From contig NZ_JACHTC010000003.1 in the NCBI RefSeq assembly GCF_014145635.1, positions 274,926-338,925 of the forward strand: 64,000 nt of DNA, read 5' to 3'. This DNA is from Myroides sp. WP-1. GTDB lineage: Bacteria; Bacteroidota; Bacteroidia; Flavobacteriales; Flavobacteriaceae. The notes under the pieces were generated by a model, which saw only the letters and a list, made by a program, of their open reading frames with translations, was not told the DNA's origin and ran no database searches. Of the stretch, positions 57,211 to 64,000 are shown one piece after another (positions within the stretch are counted from its first letter, which is position 1; every line of letters begins with the position of its first letter). Position numbers and translations under genes: made by a program.

Positions 57211-57410
57211 GTATTCAAAATCTTTTCCTTATCATGGATCACTTCTACTCCCTTAGCACATAATGTTTGCTCAGCAAATAAATGTATCTCTCCCTTACTA
57301 TTAGTCTCTCTGATTTGACTTATCCCTAAAGTCCTAAAAAAATATTTCATAAAGCTCTTGTTTAAATTATACCTGATTATAAGAAATGGATTCGTTAAGA
57401 GGCCTTTCAC
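57207..57410 (-). CDS. Small ORF translationally coupled to the PAAR-like gene, or remnant of a larger one
   Basis: The 67-codon ORF ends in TGA that shares the ATGA with the DUF4280 gene start, the classic arrangement of coupled genes. An internal Met gives a 47-residue form (MKYFFRTLGISQIRETNS). The C-terminal part (GEIHLFAEQTLCAKGVEVIHDKEK) reads like real protein and not like random codons, so it may be the tail of a longer upstream effector or adaptor gene that has been lost. I do not recognise a family. The upstream 380 bp contain no continuation of the frame. Confidence 0.45.
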   Translation of the reverse strand: MKGLLTNPFLIIRYNLNKSFMKYFFRTLGISQIRETNSKGEIHLFAEQTLCAKGVEVIHDKEKILNT

Positions 57411-57791
57411 TTGTCTTAGGTCGATTCATAGCGCGTCAAAAATTTTCATTAAAAGTGAGCTATTCAACCTGGTGCATAACGAATATACAAGCAATCCATA
57501 TTATAAATAAATCAACATAGTGCGAATAGGTGTTTTCATTATGTAATTCAATTCTTTTAGTTGTTTACTATACGTAATTATACACAGTAGAGGTGATCCA
57601 AAACCGTAAAAGACAAGGGATAAATCGCTTCTTGTTTGAAAAATGCGTGAAACTATTGCAAAAATCACTTCATAACAATTCATTAATATACTTCTTTCAT
57701 ATCATAACAATTCAATGATAAAGAGCTAACTGTCAGTTCATACAAGTAGACAATCTTTGTATCAGTTAAAATAAAATAACACAATTACTTT
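57411..57791. other. Intergenic region upstream of the Asp-rich lipoprotein gene
   Basis: About 380 bp without a convincing gene. A 60-codon minus-strand ORF (57501-57683) has poor start context. A near-consensus AATCTTTG (57752-57759) sits about 33 bp before the lipoprotein ATG and could be its -7 box. The region may contain eroded remains of whatever preceded the DUF4280 gene. Confidence 0.4.
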
Positions 57792-58931
57792 ATGAAAAGA
57801 TTATTCAAATCAGCTTTATCAATCGCTTTAGTATCAGCTTTAATCGTTAGCTGTTCATCAGACGACAATTCAAACGACAACGGAGGAGGTCCAAATCCAG
57901 TAGAAAACATCGGACAAACTGTAAAAAAAGGACAAACACTTACATTAGAGAAAAATAAAAAATACAACTTATCAACTAAGCTAGTAGTAGAAGAAGGTGG
58001 AGTTTTAAACATTGAAGAAGGAGTAGAAATCGTTGGAACAGGTGGAACCTCTTCTTATATCGCGGTTGCACAAGGAGGACAAATCTTTGTAAAAGGAACG
58101 AATACCAATCCAGTTGTAATGACTGCTTTAGAGAAAAAGAGAGGAAGTTGGGGAGGTTTAGTGGTTTGTGGAAAAGCACCAATCAACAAAGCAAAAACAG
58201 CTACTGCAGAGGTATCTGATTTAACATACGGAGGGGATGTAGCAAATGACAATTCAGGATCTATCCGTTTCTTGAGAATCGAATATGCTGGAGCAAACTT
58301 TAACAGCGAAAAAGAATTCAACGGATTATCTTTATTTGGAGTTGGAAGTGGAACAAAAATCGAATACGTACAAGCTCACGAAGGATCTGATGACGGATTT
58401 GAGTGGTTTGGAGGTACAGTTAGTGCACAATACTTAGTTTCTACGCACAATGACGACGATCAATTTGACTGGACAGAAGGATGGAACGGACAAGAGAATA
58501 AGTTTTGGTTCTCTAAACAAAGTGGAACAGCAGACAAAGGATTTGAAGCAGATAACAATTCAAAAACAAGAACAGCAGAACCTTATTCTAATCCAACAAT
58601 TGACGGTATTACTTTAATCGCCGCAGTAAAAGGAGAAGGAACAGCGATGAAATTACGCGAAGGAACAAAAGGAAAACTGAAAAACGTAGTGTTAAGTGGA
58701 TGGAAAACAGCATTTGATGTAGAACATGACGAAACAATCGCAAACGTTGCAAATGGATCATTATTAGTGAGCAATGTAAAACTAATTGATGTGACAGAAA
58801 AAGCAAAAGGTAAAAATACAGCAGGAGAATCAGTAAACGTAAATGGTGTATTTGTAGAAGGTGAAAACCAAGGAGCTGGTAACAGCGCAAATGCTCCTGA
58901 ATGGACAAAAGGTTGGACTGTAGGGTTATAA
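57792..58931 (+). CDS. Asp/Gly-rich outer-membrane-type lipoprotein with beta-helix-like fold
   Basis: The 379-residue protein has a lipoprotein signal with lipobox LIVSC (Cys 21) followed by SSDDNSNDNGGG, a flexible acidic linker common in surface-exposed Bacteroidota lipoproteins. The body suggests a right-handed beta-helix: LVVEEGGVLNIEEGVEIVGTGG, GGQIFVKGTNTNPVVMTA, SIRFLRIEYAG, TKIEYVQAHEGSDDGFEWFGG, YLVSTHNDDDQFDWTEG. The repeated EGSDDGFEWFGG and NDDDQFDW segments hold clustered acidic residues that could bind calcium. The enzymatic role is unknown. It is followed by a terminator, then by the sorting-domain protein. Confidence 0.8.
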   Translation: MKRLFKSALSIALVSALIVSCSSDDNSNDNGGGPNPVENIGQTVKKGQTLTLEKNKKYNLSTKLVVEEGGVLNIEEGVEIVGTGGTSSYIAVAQGGQIFVKGTNTNPVVMTALEKKRGSWGGLVVCGKAPINKAKTATAEVSDLTYGGDVANDNSGSIRFLRIEYAGANFNSEKEFNGLSLFGVGSGTKIEYVQAHEGSDDGFEWFGGTVSAQYLVSTHNDDDQFDWTEGWNGQENKFWFSKQSGTADKGFEADNNSKTRTAEPYSNPTIDGITLIAAVKGEGTAMKLREGTKGKLKNVVLSGWKTAFDVEHDETIANVANGSLLVSNVKLIDVTEKAKGKNTAGESVNVNGVFVEGENQGAGNSANAPEWTKGWTVGL

Positions 58932-58983
58932 CACTTGATTTTTTTAAATCAAAAACGATAATAAGTCACTAATTTATGTTAAG

Positions 58984-59020
58984 AAAAAATATTTGCCCTA
59001 AAAAGCAAATATTTTTTTTA
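58984..59020 (+). terminator. Terminator after the Asp-rich lipoprotein gene
   Basis: Stem AAATATTTGC / GCAAATATTT with an 8-nt loop and a T-run. Confidence 0.75.
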
Positions 59021-59066
59021 TCATATAAGAAATATTTCTTACTTTTATGAGACTAATTTCGTTTGA

Positions 59067-59426
59067 ATGATTAAAAATTACTTTCATAAACATTTCTTTA
59101 TTATAGCATTTGTATTGTTTACTGGTCTGAGCATTGCTCAGGTGAGTACGGTTGGTACATCTCAAAATAAAGCAACAGTTGTGAAAACAATTGAAAATCT
59201 CTCTATTTATCCTAATCCCGTAACAACAAACGGCAAGATAACAATAGAAACAAAAACGAATGAGGCTAAAGAAATTGAAATCTACAACGTAGTAGGTAAG
59301 AAAATTTTCTCTACAAGCCTAAACACCAAAGAATTAGTTTTGCCCAACACAGTAACTGCGGGGATTTACATTATTAAGATTAAAGAGAATAATGCCTCTG
59401 CAACGCGAAAACTAATTGTCAAGTAA
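59067..59426 (+). CDS. Minimal secreted protein made of a signal peptide and a type IX sorting domain
   Basis: The 119-residue protein has a signal peptide ending near LSIAQ (residue 25), a linker of about 18 residues, and then a full type A T9SS C-terminal domain: LSIYPNPVTTNGKITIETK, EIEIYNVVGKKIFSTSL, GIYIIKIKENNASATRKLIVK. Such domains normally direct large enzymes or adhesins through the type IX system and are cleaved off. Here no passenger is present, and no frameshift or stop upstream suggests a lost one. It could be a decoy, a structural anchor, or a remnant. A TACTTTTA near-consensus box lies at 59040. Confidence 0.85.
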   Translation: MIKNYFHKHFFIIAFVLFTGLSIAQVSTVGTSQNKATVVKTIENLSIYPNPVTTNGKITIETKTNEAKEIEIYNVVGKKIFSTSLNTKELVLPNTVTAGIYIIKIKENNASATRKLIVK

Positions 59427-59449
59427 CAAATCTCATTTCAGATAATTCT

Positions 59450-59480
59450 AAAGCATCCTTTCAACAAGGATGCTTTTTTT
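59450..59480 (+). terminator. Terminator after the sorting-domain protein gene
   Basis: Stem AAGCATCCTT / AAGGATGCTT with a 5-nt loop and a run of T. Confidence 0.85.
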
Positions 59481-59484
59481 ATTG

Positions 59485-59492
59485 TACTTTTG
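59485..59492 (+). promoter_or_regulatory. Candidate -7 box (TACTTTTG) for the LuxE-like gene
   Basis: Exact TAnnTTTG, 17 bp before the GTG start. It lies immediately after the terminator of the previous gene and argues against any start upstream of 59510. Confidence 0.5.
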
Positions 59493-59509
59493 TATCAAAT
59501 TATTGCATT

Positions 59510-60493
59510 GTGTTTACACCAGAAGATATCATTAGCATACAAACCCGAAAAGAGTTTCATAAAGTAGCGATGAAAGTATATCGCTTTCAGTATGAAAACA
59601 ATGCGGTGTATCGTGAATTTTGTAATCTCATTCGAAAAACACCTACAGAAGTTCGCAGTTTAGATCAAGTACCCTTTCTTCCTATTGAATTCTTTAAGAG
59701 TAAAGACGTAGTAAGTAGTACACAACCCATTCAAACTACTTTTACTAGTAGCGGTACAACGGGCATGATCACAAGCAAACACCATGTAACAGACTTAGCT
59801 TTCTATGAAGAGAGTTTTAGAAAGGGATTTGCTTATTTCTACGGACCTATAGAAGATTACGTTGTTTTAGCGCTACTGCCTTCATATTTAGAAAGAGAAG
59901 GGTCTTCGCTTATCTATATGGCAGAAGACTTCATCAGAGAATCTAAGCATCCTGAGAGTGGATTTTACCTCCATAATTATGAAGAGTTGATCACTACCTT
60001 ACAATTGTTAGATCAACAAGGAAAAAATGTACTTTTATTAGGTGTAACCTATGCCCTACTTGACATCATTGAACAGCATAAATTTAGCCTAAACAACACC
60101 ATTATCATGGAAACTGGAGGAATGAAAGGCAAGCGAAAAGAAATGATTCGAGCGGAACTGCATTCCATCTTATGTCAAGGATTTGGGGTAGCTAAAATCC
60201 ACTCAGAGTATGGAATGACAGAATTACTCTCTCAAGCCTATTCTTTAGGTGATGGCCTTTTCCAATGCCCTAGTTGGATGGATATTGTCATTCGAGATCC
60301 TGAGGATCCTTTAACTCGAATAGAAGACTTTGGAAAAACAGGAGGAGTAAACGTTATTGATTTGGCCAATATCAACTCGTGTTCTTTTATTGCCACACAA
60401 GATTTAGGAAAAAAATACGAAGATGGCACTTTTGAAATATTAGGTCGATTTGACCATTCTGATATAAGAGGTTGCAACCTCATGGTAGTATAA
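59510..60493 (+). CDS. LuxE/acyl-protein synthetase family protein (AMP-binding-like)
   Basis: The 327-residue protein begins at GTG. It belongs to the LuxE-like adenylate-forming group: FFKSKDV, the nucleotide-binding TFTSSGTTG, a Gly-rich ETGGMKGKRK, SEYGMTELLSQAY (the A5-like motif) and ATQDLGKKYEDGTFEILGRFDHSDIRGCNL at the C-terminus. LuxE activates a fatty acid as acyl-AMP; in Bacteroidota the homologues are usually called acyltransferases and are unlinked to bioluminescence. It is flanked by a terminator and the convergent gldC gene, with no pathway partner nearby. Confidence 0.85.
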   Translation: MFTPEDIISIQTRKEFHKVAMKVYRFQYENNAVYREFCNLIRKTPTEVRSLDQVPFLPIEFFKSKDVVSSTQPIQTTFTSSGTTGMITSKHHVTDLAFYEESFRKGFAYFYGPIEDYVVLALLPSYLEREGSSLIYMAEDFIRESKHPESGFYLHNYEELITTLQLLDQQGKNVLLLGVTYALLDIIEQHKFSLNNTIIMETGGMKGKRKEMIRAELHSILCQGFGVAKIHSEYGMTELLSQAYSLGDGLFQCPSWMDIVIRDPEDPLTRIEDFGKTGGVNVIDLANINSCSFIATQDLGKKYEDGTFEILGRFDHSDIRGCNLMVV

Positions 60494-60498
60494 TAAAG

Positions 60499-60535
60499 AA
60501 GGGAAGTTTTTGTTAAAACCTCCCTTTTTTTTATT
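60499..60535. terminator. Terminator shared by the LuxE-like gene and gldC
   Basis: Arms GGGAAGTTTT and AAAACCTCCC pair with one mismatch or wobble around a 4-nt loop, with eight T on the plus-strand side; converging genes end on both sides. Confidence 0.65.
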
Positions 60536-60869
60536 TGTCCAATAAATCGTTCTTCTCCGCAAAATAGTCACAAAAGTCGCGCATGGTAGCGGACATTTTC
60601 TCATCTTCTGTAGCACGTTCATAGGTATCTGCCATAGCGACTAAAGTCTGATGAAAAAACTTCTTCATTTCATCTACAGGCATATCTTTTGTCCACAGAT
60701 CAATACGCAGTGTTTCTTGTACTTTATCATCCCATATTGACAATAACATAGCCTTTGATTTTGCTCTATCTACTCCACCATCCTTAGCGGTCCAAGTTAA
60801 TTTTTCAGGAACGCGATTCTCATCTAATTCTACTCTAATATTGATATCAGAAACGTGATTTTTACTCAT
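60531..60869 (-). CDS. gldC: Gliding motility protein GldC
   Basis: The 112-residue cytoplasmic protein matches GldC in length, context and content (SDINIRVELDENRVPEKLTWTAKDGG, then TYERATEDEKMSATMRDFCDYFAEKNDLL). GldC is a small protein of the gliding/type IX secretion set; its precise function is unclear. Its ATG overlaps the gldB stop (TAATG), so the two are translationally coupled, as in Flavobacterium johnsoniae. It converges with the LuxE-like gene. Confidence 0.93.
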   Translation of the reverse strand: MSKNHVSDINIRVELDENRVPEKLTWTAKDGGVDRAKSKAMLLSIWDDKVQETLRIDLWTKDMPVDEMKKFFHQTLVAMADTYERATEDEKMSATMRDFCDYFAEKNDLLDK

Positions 60870-61849
60870 TACTTCTTGGGTTTATACTTTGATTTTTCAA
60901 AAATATCTTTTGCATTCATTGCAAAAAGTTCCTGCAAAGTTACATTATTATTTTCCATAAATGAACGAACAATTTGCCACCCCATCCAAACACCAACTCT
61001 ACCAGGTGATTCACTGTCTATATCCAAATAAAACTTACTGAAAGGAGCAGGATCAATAAAGCGAGCAGCTAATTTTCCATCGGTATCAAACATTAATTGA
61101 TTGTCGATAAAGTAACGCCAAACTTGTGATTCATTTGCTACACACCAATCATACTGTTCTTTTGTATATGTTAGGAGTGTTTCTTTAGCCACCGAAGGCA
61201 ATAATGTCTCTTTTGCATAAATCAATTTGCCCTTTTGAATCATCGCTCCTAAAAAAGTGCGATCCATACTCTTTGGCAATTTTTGCACAACGAAGCTCTC
61301 CGCCATATCAGGCAAGATCTGAGCACGATCAAACGTGGTATGGGTATAAGTCGGGAAACTCTTATAAAAATGATGATCGGCTCCTAAATAGGTGTCTAAA
61401 CTTACTAAAGCTATTGTATCAGCATAAATCGCCTTAACCGAAACATCAACTTCAGAAATAACGGTTATCAACTTCTTGTGTGCCGATTCTTCAGGATAAT
61501 AATACTTGATATACTGAAATAAACGCTTCAACTCTTCTGGTAAAGAACCTAGATCTTTATATTGTTTGGTTACTTCTTCATGGAGTTCTTGAAAAATAGT
61601 ATCTTTTTTCTTCTCTAACCAAGCAGCATCGGATACACCTGCTGGAAACATATAAGGAAATTTCGCTTTTAGCGATTGAAAATCCTCGTCTTTACCGTTG
61701 TAAAACTCTTGATCAAAGCGCTCTACAGCAACTTCCATTGGTATTTGTTCTACTTCTTTGTCTAACTTGGATTGAGGGTTGCCGCAACCCACAACAAAAA
61801 AACTAGAAACCAACAAGAAGGATAAAGATATTTTGCTAATTTTGAACAT
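60869..61849 (-). CDS. gldB: Gliding motility lipoprotein GldB
   Basis: The 326-residue lipoprotein has lipobox VVGC (Cys 22) and the GldB/DUF2268-like body: VERFDQEFYNGKDEDFQSLKAKFPYMF, DTYLGADHHFYKSFPTY, and ESPGRVGVWMGWQIVRSFMENN. GldB is required for gliding and type IX secretion in flavobacteria and sits in the envelope facing the periplasm. A promoter with TTG-N18-TATATTTG precedes it. It is divergent from nadE across 72 bp. Confidence 0.93.
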   Translation of the reverse strand: MFKISKISLSFLLVSSFFVVGCGNPQSKLDKEVEQIPMEVAVERFDQEFYNGKDEDFQSLKAKFPYMFPAGVSDAAWLEKKKDTIFQELHEEVTKQYKDLGSLPEELKRLFQYIKYYYPEESAHKKLITVISEVDVSVKAIYADTIALVSLDTYLGADHHFYKSFPTYTHTTFDRAQILPDMAESFVVQKLPKSMDRTFLGAMIQKGKLIYAKETLLPSVAKETLLTYTKEQYDWCVANESQVWRYFIDNQLMFDTDGKLAARFIDPAPFSKFYLDIDSESPGRVGVWMGWQIVRSFMENNNVTLQELFAMNAKDIFEKSKYKPKK

Positions 61850-61879
61850 AGTATTCTTGAATTATTATTCGCATCACTA

Positions 61880-61908
61880 CAAATATAAAAAGAAGAACCA
61901 CAAATCAA
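61880..61908 (-). promoter_or_regulatory. Promoter of gldB-gldC: TTG-N18-TATATTTG
   Basis: On the minus strand the -33 TTG (61906-61908) and the -7 box TATATTTG (61880-61887) are 18 bp apart, close to the Bacteroidota consensus. It is the best two-element promoter in the window. Confidence 0.55.
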
Positions 61909-61921
61909 TCACAAAATTACC

Positions 61922-62728
61922 ATGATGAATCAAAACTTTCAAACCGAAGAAGTAACCCATTACATTGTAGAATGGCTTAAAAATTACGCCTTAGAAAGTG
62001 GTATCAAAGGATTCACTATTGGAATATCAGGTGGGATTGATTCTGCCGTTACCTCTACCTTATGTGCCAAGACAGGATTACCATTACTCTGTGTGGAAAT
62101 GCCGATTCACCAAGCAAGTTCACAATTGGATAGAGCAAAAGAACATTTGGATTTTCTAAAAACCAACTTTCCCAATGTAAGCACCGCTACAACAGATTTA
62201 ACGGCAACATTTGAACTTTTTAAACAACAAGTTCCAACAACTACAGAAGAACAACTCCTAGCACTAACACTAGCTAATACAAGAGCGAGATTACGTATGA
62301 CTACACTGTATTACTATGCGGGAATTCACCGTTATCTAGTTGTTGGTACAGGAAACAAAATCGAAGATTTTGGTGTGGGATTCTTCACAAAATACGGTGA
62401 TGGTGGTGTAGATATAAGTCCAATTGCCGACTTATTAAAATCACAGGTACGCTTGATTGGAGAGTACTTACGCATTCCTCAAAGTATTATACACGCCAAA
62501 CCAACAGATGGATTATTTGGAGATGAGCGCACGGACGAAGATCAATTAGGAGCAACGTACGATGAACTTGAAGCAGCAATGCTTGCAGTAGAAGAAGGTA
62601 AAACATTAGCAGACTTTGATCAGGGCAGAGCAAAAGAAGTCTATATTATTTATACACGCTTGAATCGAATTAATCAACATAAAATCAATCCGATTCCTGT
62701 CTGTACCATTCCACAACATTTAAAGTAA
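61922..62728 (+). CDS. nadE: NAD+ synthase (ammonia-dependent type)
   Basis: The 268-residue enzyme amidates nicotinic acid adenine dinucleotide to NAD+. The PP-loop is GISGGIDSAVTS near residue 40, followed by NTRARLRMTTLYY, VVGTGNKIEDFGVGFFTKYGDGGVDISPIADL and the late PTDGLFGDERTDEDQLGA. There is no N-terminal glutaminase domain, so it uses free ammonia. ATG at 61922 or the next ATG at 61925 are both possible. The next gene starts 5 bp downstream. Confidence 0.95.
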   Translation: MMNQNFQTEEVTHYIVEWLKNYALESGIKGFTIGISGGIDSAVTSTLCAKTGLPLLCVEMPIHQASSQLDRAKEHLDFLKTNFPNVSTATTDLTATFELFKQQVPTTTEEQLLALTLANTRARLRMTTLYYYAGIHRYLVVGTGNKIEDFGVGFFTKYGDGGVDISPIADLLKSQVRLIGEYLRIPQSIIHAKPTDGLFGDERTDEDQLGATYDELEAAMLAVEEGKTLADFDQGRAKEVYIIYTRLNRINQHKINPIPVCTIPQHLK

Positions 62729-62733
62729 TTTCT

Positions 62734-63192
62734 ATGATAAAAAAATATTGCATTATACTCGGATCTCTAGCACTATTTACAGGCTGTGAAATAAACGACG
62801 ATTACTACGACCGAGACCAATTCATCCGAACAGAAAACTTAGAGCAATACGGATGCTATAACACCAAAGAAAACTTGTTTGTACCAAGTCTTCGAGGAAA
62901 TGAGTTTATTATCATTAACAATTCATATGACTATAGAAAATTAGTTCAAGGTTGTAATGCCGCTATAGACTTTAGATACTTTGACCTAATCATCGGACAA
63001 TATTGGGTTGAATCCAATACAGAAGATATTAAGTATGTCTACAGAAAAAACCGATTCAATGAATTCATCTTATCTGTTGACTTTCTTCAGAATTGGGGTG
63101 GTCGACCACGATACGTTACGTATCATGCAATTGTTCCGAAACTACACCCGAATGATCCAGTATACGTAGAGACCGCAGAACTCTTACCCTAG
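62734..63192 (+). CDS. Small lipoprotein of unknown function
   Basis: The 152-residue protein has lipobox LFTGC (Cys 18) and a Tyr/Asp-rich stretch (NDDYYDRDQF). Two more Cys residues (YGCYN and VQGCNA) could form a disulfide. I recognise no family. It starts 5 bp after nadE and precedes a good terminator, so it is co-transcribed with nadE, although a functional link is not evident. Confidence 0.75.
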   Translation: MIKKYCIILGSLALFTGCEINDDYYDRDQFIRTENLEQYGCYNTKENLFVPSLRGNEFIIINNSYDYRKLVQGCNAAIDFRYFDLIIGQYWVESNTEDIKYVYRKNRFNEFILSVDFLQNWGGRPRYVTYHAIVPKLHPNDPVYVETAELLP

Positions 63193-63255
63193 TCAATTAC
63201 TTGACGTTTAAAGCAACAAAAAGCACGTAAATACATTTGTGTATAAGAAATAATT

Positions 63256-63279
63256 AAAGCCCTTAGAAGGGCTTTTTTT
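63256..63279 (+). terminator. Terminator of the nadE-lipoprotein unit
   Basis: Perfect 9-bp stem (AAAGCCCTT / AAGGGCTTT) with a 2-nt loop and a T-run. Confidence 0.8.
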
Positions 63280-63329
63280 GTGCGTTGTTTGTCGTTTGTC
63301 GTTTGTTGTGCGACTCACCATCTCACCAT

Positions 63330-63391
63330 CTATCTCACCTAGTTTATATTTGTTTTGGTGTTCGATGAATCTACACTGCGTTTCGATTTTC
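63330..63391. repeat. Copy 2 of a dispersed intergenic repeat
   Basis: Counterpart of 16964-17026 (shared CTATCTCAC, TTCGATGAATCT and CGTTTCGATTT). Minus-strand translation gives ETQCRFIEHQNKY here and ETKGRFIEYQNQY there, so the similarity is visible at the peptide level too, but neither sits in a convincing gene. Confidence 0.6.
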
Positions 63392-63422
63392 ACTGCGTTG
63401 CGATTTCACCACGTTCCGATTT

Positions 63423-63556
63423 CACCACCTCACCATCTCACCACCTCACCATCTCACCACCTTACCATCTCACCAACTCATCACCTCACCAACTCATCAC
63501 CTCACCAACTCATCACCTCACCAACTCATCACCTCACCAACTCATCACCTCACCAA
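63423..63556. repeat. 16-bp minisatellite, eight tandem units
   Basis: Units run 63423-63438, 63439-63454, 63455-63470, 63471-63486 and on to 63550, followed by a 6-bp partial. The first three are of the type CACCACCTCACCATCT and the last five are identical copies of CACCAACTCATCACCT. The 16-bp period is not a multiple of three, so it does not encode a protein repeat. Confidence 0.95.
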
Positions 63557-63564
63557 TCTACACC

Positions 63565-63591
63565 AAACAAAAAAGCGAACTCTCGTTCGCC
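63565..63591 (-). terminator. Second (distal) terminator of the rRNA operon
   Basis: Minus-strand stem GCGAAC / GTTCGC with a 4-nt GAGA loop followed by six T. Confidence 0.75.
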
Positions 63592-63625
63592 ACTGATCAT
63601 AGTTAACAGTTCACTGATAACCAAA

Positions 63626-63664
63626 AACAAAAAAGCCTGACTACTTACGTAATCAGGCTTTTCA
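63626..63664 (-). terminator. First terminator of the rRNA operon, just after 5S
   Basis: Minus-strand stem AAAAGCCTGA / TCAGGCTTTT with a 12-nt loop (itself containing TTACGTAA) followed by a T-run. Confidence 0.8.
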
Positions 63665-63667
63665 AAA

Positions 63668-63776
63668 GAAGGGCGACGACATACTCTCCCACCTTACGGC
63701 AGTACCATCTGCGCTAGCGGGCTTAACTTCTCTGTTCGAAATGGGAAGAGGTGAGCCCCGCCGCAATAACCACCCT
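63668..63776 (-). rRNA. rrf: 5S ribosomal RNA
   Basis: The minus strand reads as a typical Bacteroidota 5S rRNA: the GGGGCTCACC and TTCCCATTTCGAAC stretches, AAGTTAAGCCCGC, and the 3' part GGTGGGAGAGTATGTCG. The length is about 108 nt. It follows 23S by about 110 bp. Confidence 0.95.
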
Positions 63777-63887
63777 AAAGCGGTTGTTATAAGTTTATCA
63801 ATAATCCTATAACTAATATTGTATATTATAACTAACAAATACCTTTAGAAAGTTGCCCTCCCTCTCAGTTAAGAGAGGGAGATTCAC
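63777..63887 (-). other. 23S-5S spacer with processing hairpin
   Basis: An AT-rich spacer that contains a 9-bp perfect stem (CTCCCTCTC / GAGAGGGAG, 63858-63881) next to the 23S 3' end, in the position of a processing or flanking stem. Confidence 0.5.
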
Positions 63888-64000
63888 ATAAGCTTACGGG
63901 CTATTAGTACTACTCGACTTTGACATTACTGCCTTTACATCTATAGCCTATCAACGTTGTCATCTTCAACGGCCCTTTAAAGAAATCTCATCTTGTGGTG
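63888..64000 (-). rRNA. rrl: 23S ribosomal RNA, 3' end only
   Basis: The minus strand ends in the conserved 23S tail: GGGCCGTTGAAGATGACAACG, GATAGGCTATAG, and GTACTAATAGCCCGTAAGC. The gene continues beyond the right edge of the window; orientation is 23S then 5S reading leftwards. Confidence 0.95.

Larger units (their letters stand above)
63193..63667. other. Repeat-bearing intergenic region between the lipoprotein gene and the rRNA operon
   Basis: About 475 bp with no credible gene. It holds the terminator of the nadE unit, short CGTTTGT and GCGTTT-rich repeats (63283-63310), a copy of a dispersed repeat (63330-63391), a 16-bp minisatellite (63423-63556) and two terminators of the rRNA operon. 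ORFs of 83 and 120 codons here are low-complexity translations of the repeats. Confidence 0.7.

Noticed and set aside
57501..57683. 60-codon minus-strand ORF as a small gene
   Set aside because: No family resemblance, poor start context and no coupling to neighbours.
58609..58908. Leu-rich 99-codon minus-strand ORF resembling a membrane protein
   Set aside because: It is the antisense shadow of the lipoprotein gene, where Gly/Lys/Glu codons read as Leu and Phe.
63423..63556. CRISPR array
   Set aside because: Units are 16 bp and directly adjacent, with no unique spacers and no cas genes; it is a simple tandem repeat.
63278..63640. His/Ser/Thr/Pro-rich ORFs of 83-120 codons
   Set aside because: They are translations of the minisatellite and terminators in several frames, without a start context or a constant repeat frame.
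1..64000. tRNA genes, insertion sequences and prophage genes
   Set aside because: I saw no tRNA-like cloverleaf with a CCA-end context, no transposase motif and no phage structural gene in either strand; a dedicated scan could still find a tRNA I missed.

Overview
The window looks like chromosome from a low-GC member of the Flavobacteriaceae (phylum Bacteroidota). The evidence is a gldB-gldC pair (gliding motility and type IX secretion), a protein that is almost only a type IX sorting domain, a carboxypeptidase-regulatory/TonB receptor, many lipoproteins, and recurrent TAnnTTTG promoter boxes, which are typical of Bacteroidota housekeeping promoters. A Myroides-like genus is my guess from general character; it rests on no decisive marker. 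No tRNA, CRISPR array, insertion sequence or prophage was seen.

Layout. 1-1.6 kb: 3' part of a persulfide dioxygenase/double-rhodanese fusion followed by a thioredoxin (sulfur metabolism). 1.8-21.1 kb: mixed core genes: M16 and S9 peptidases, a C1 cysteine peptidase, lepA, dusB, an MscS channel, a giant phosphoesterase/outer-membrane barrel fusion, an HD-PycTM membrane protein and a GAF protein. 21.4-26.4 kb: a DAACS symporter, a DedA protein, and an iron-sulfur block (Mrp, Nfu, ferredoxin reductase, ferredoxin).

26.5-48.7 kb is the most striking region. An 11-gene, roughly 19.3 kb minus-strand operon encodes a membrane-fusion protein, one ABC ATPase, two GIN-domain (DUF2807) periplasmic proteins, six tandem paralogous permeases of about 800 residues (MacB/FtsX type, duplicated), and a TolC-like channel. 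It is transcribed divergently from a sigma-54 response regulator and histidine kinase. The 154-bp intergenic region holds a sigma-54-like element and three helically phased half-sites (TGTTC/GAACA). I read this as one regulated tripartite system in which several alternative permeases share one ATPase and one exit duct.

48.7-52.1 kb: an alkyltransferase-like protein, a LysE-type transporter, trmB, and a PhoR/PhoB-like two-component system. 52.3-59.4 kb: a TonB receptor, an orphan PAAR-like (DUF4280) 700-residue protein with a translationally coupled small ORF, an Asp/Gly-rich lipoprotein, and the sorting-domain-only protein. 59.5-63.2 kb: a LuxE-like acyl-protein synthetase, gldC-gldB, nadE and a small lipoprotein. 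63.2-64.0 kb: a 16-bp minisatellite, two tandem terminators, 5S rRNA and the 3' end of 23S rRNA, so an rRNA operon reads leftwards into the window.
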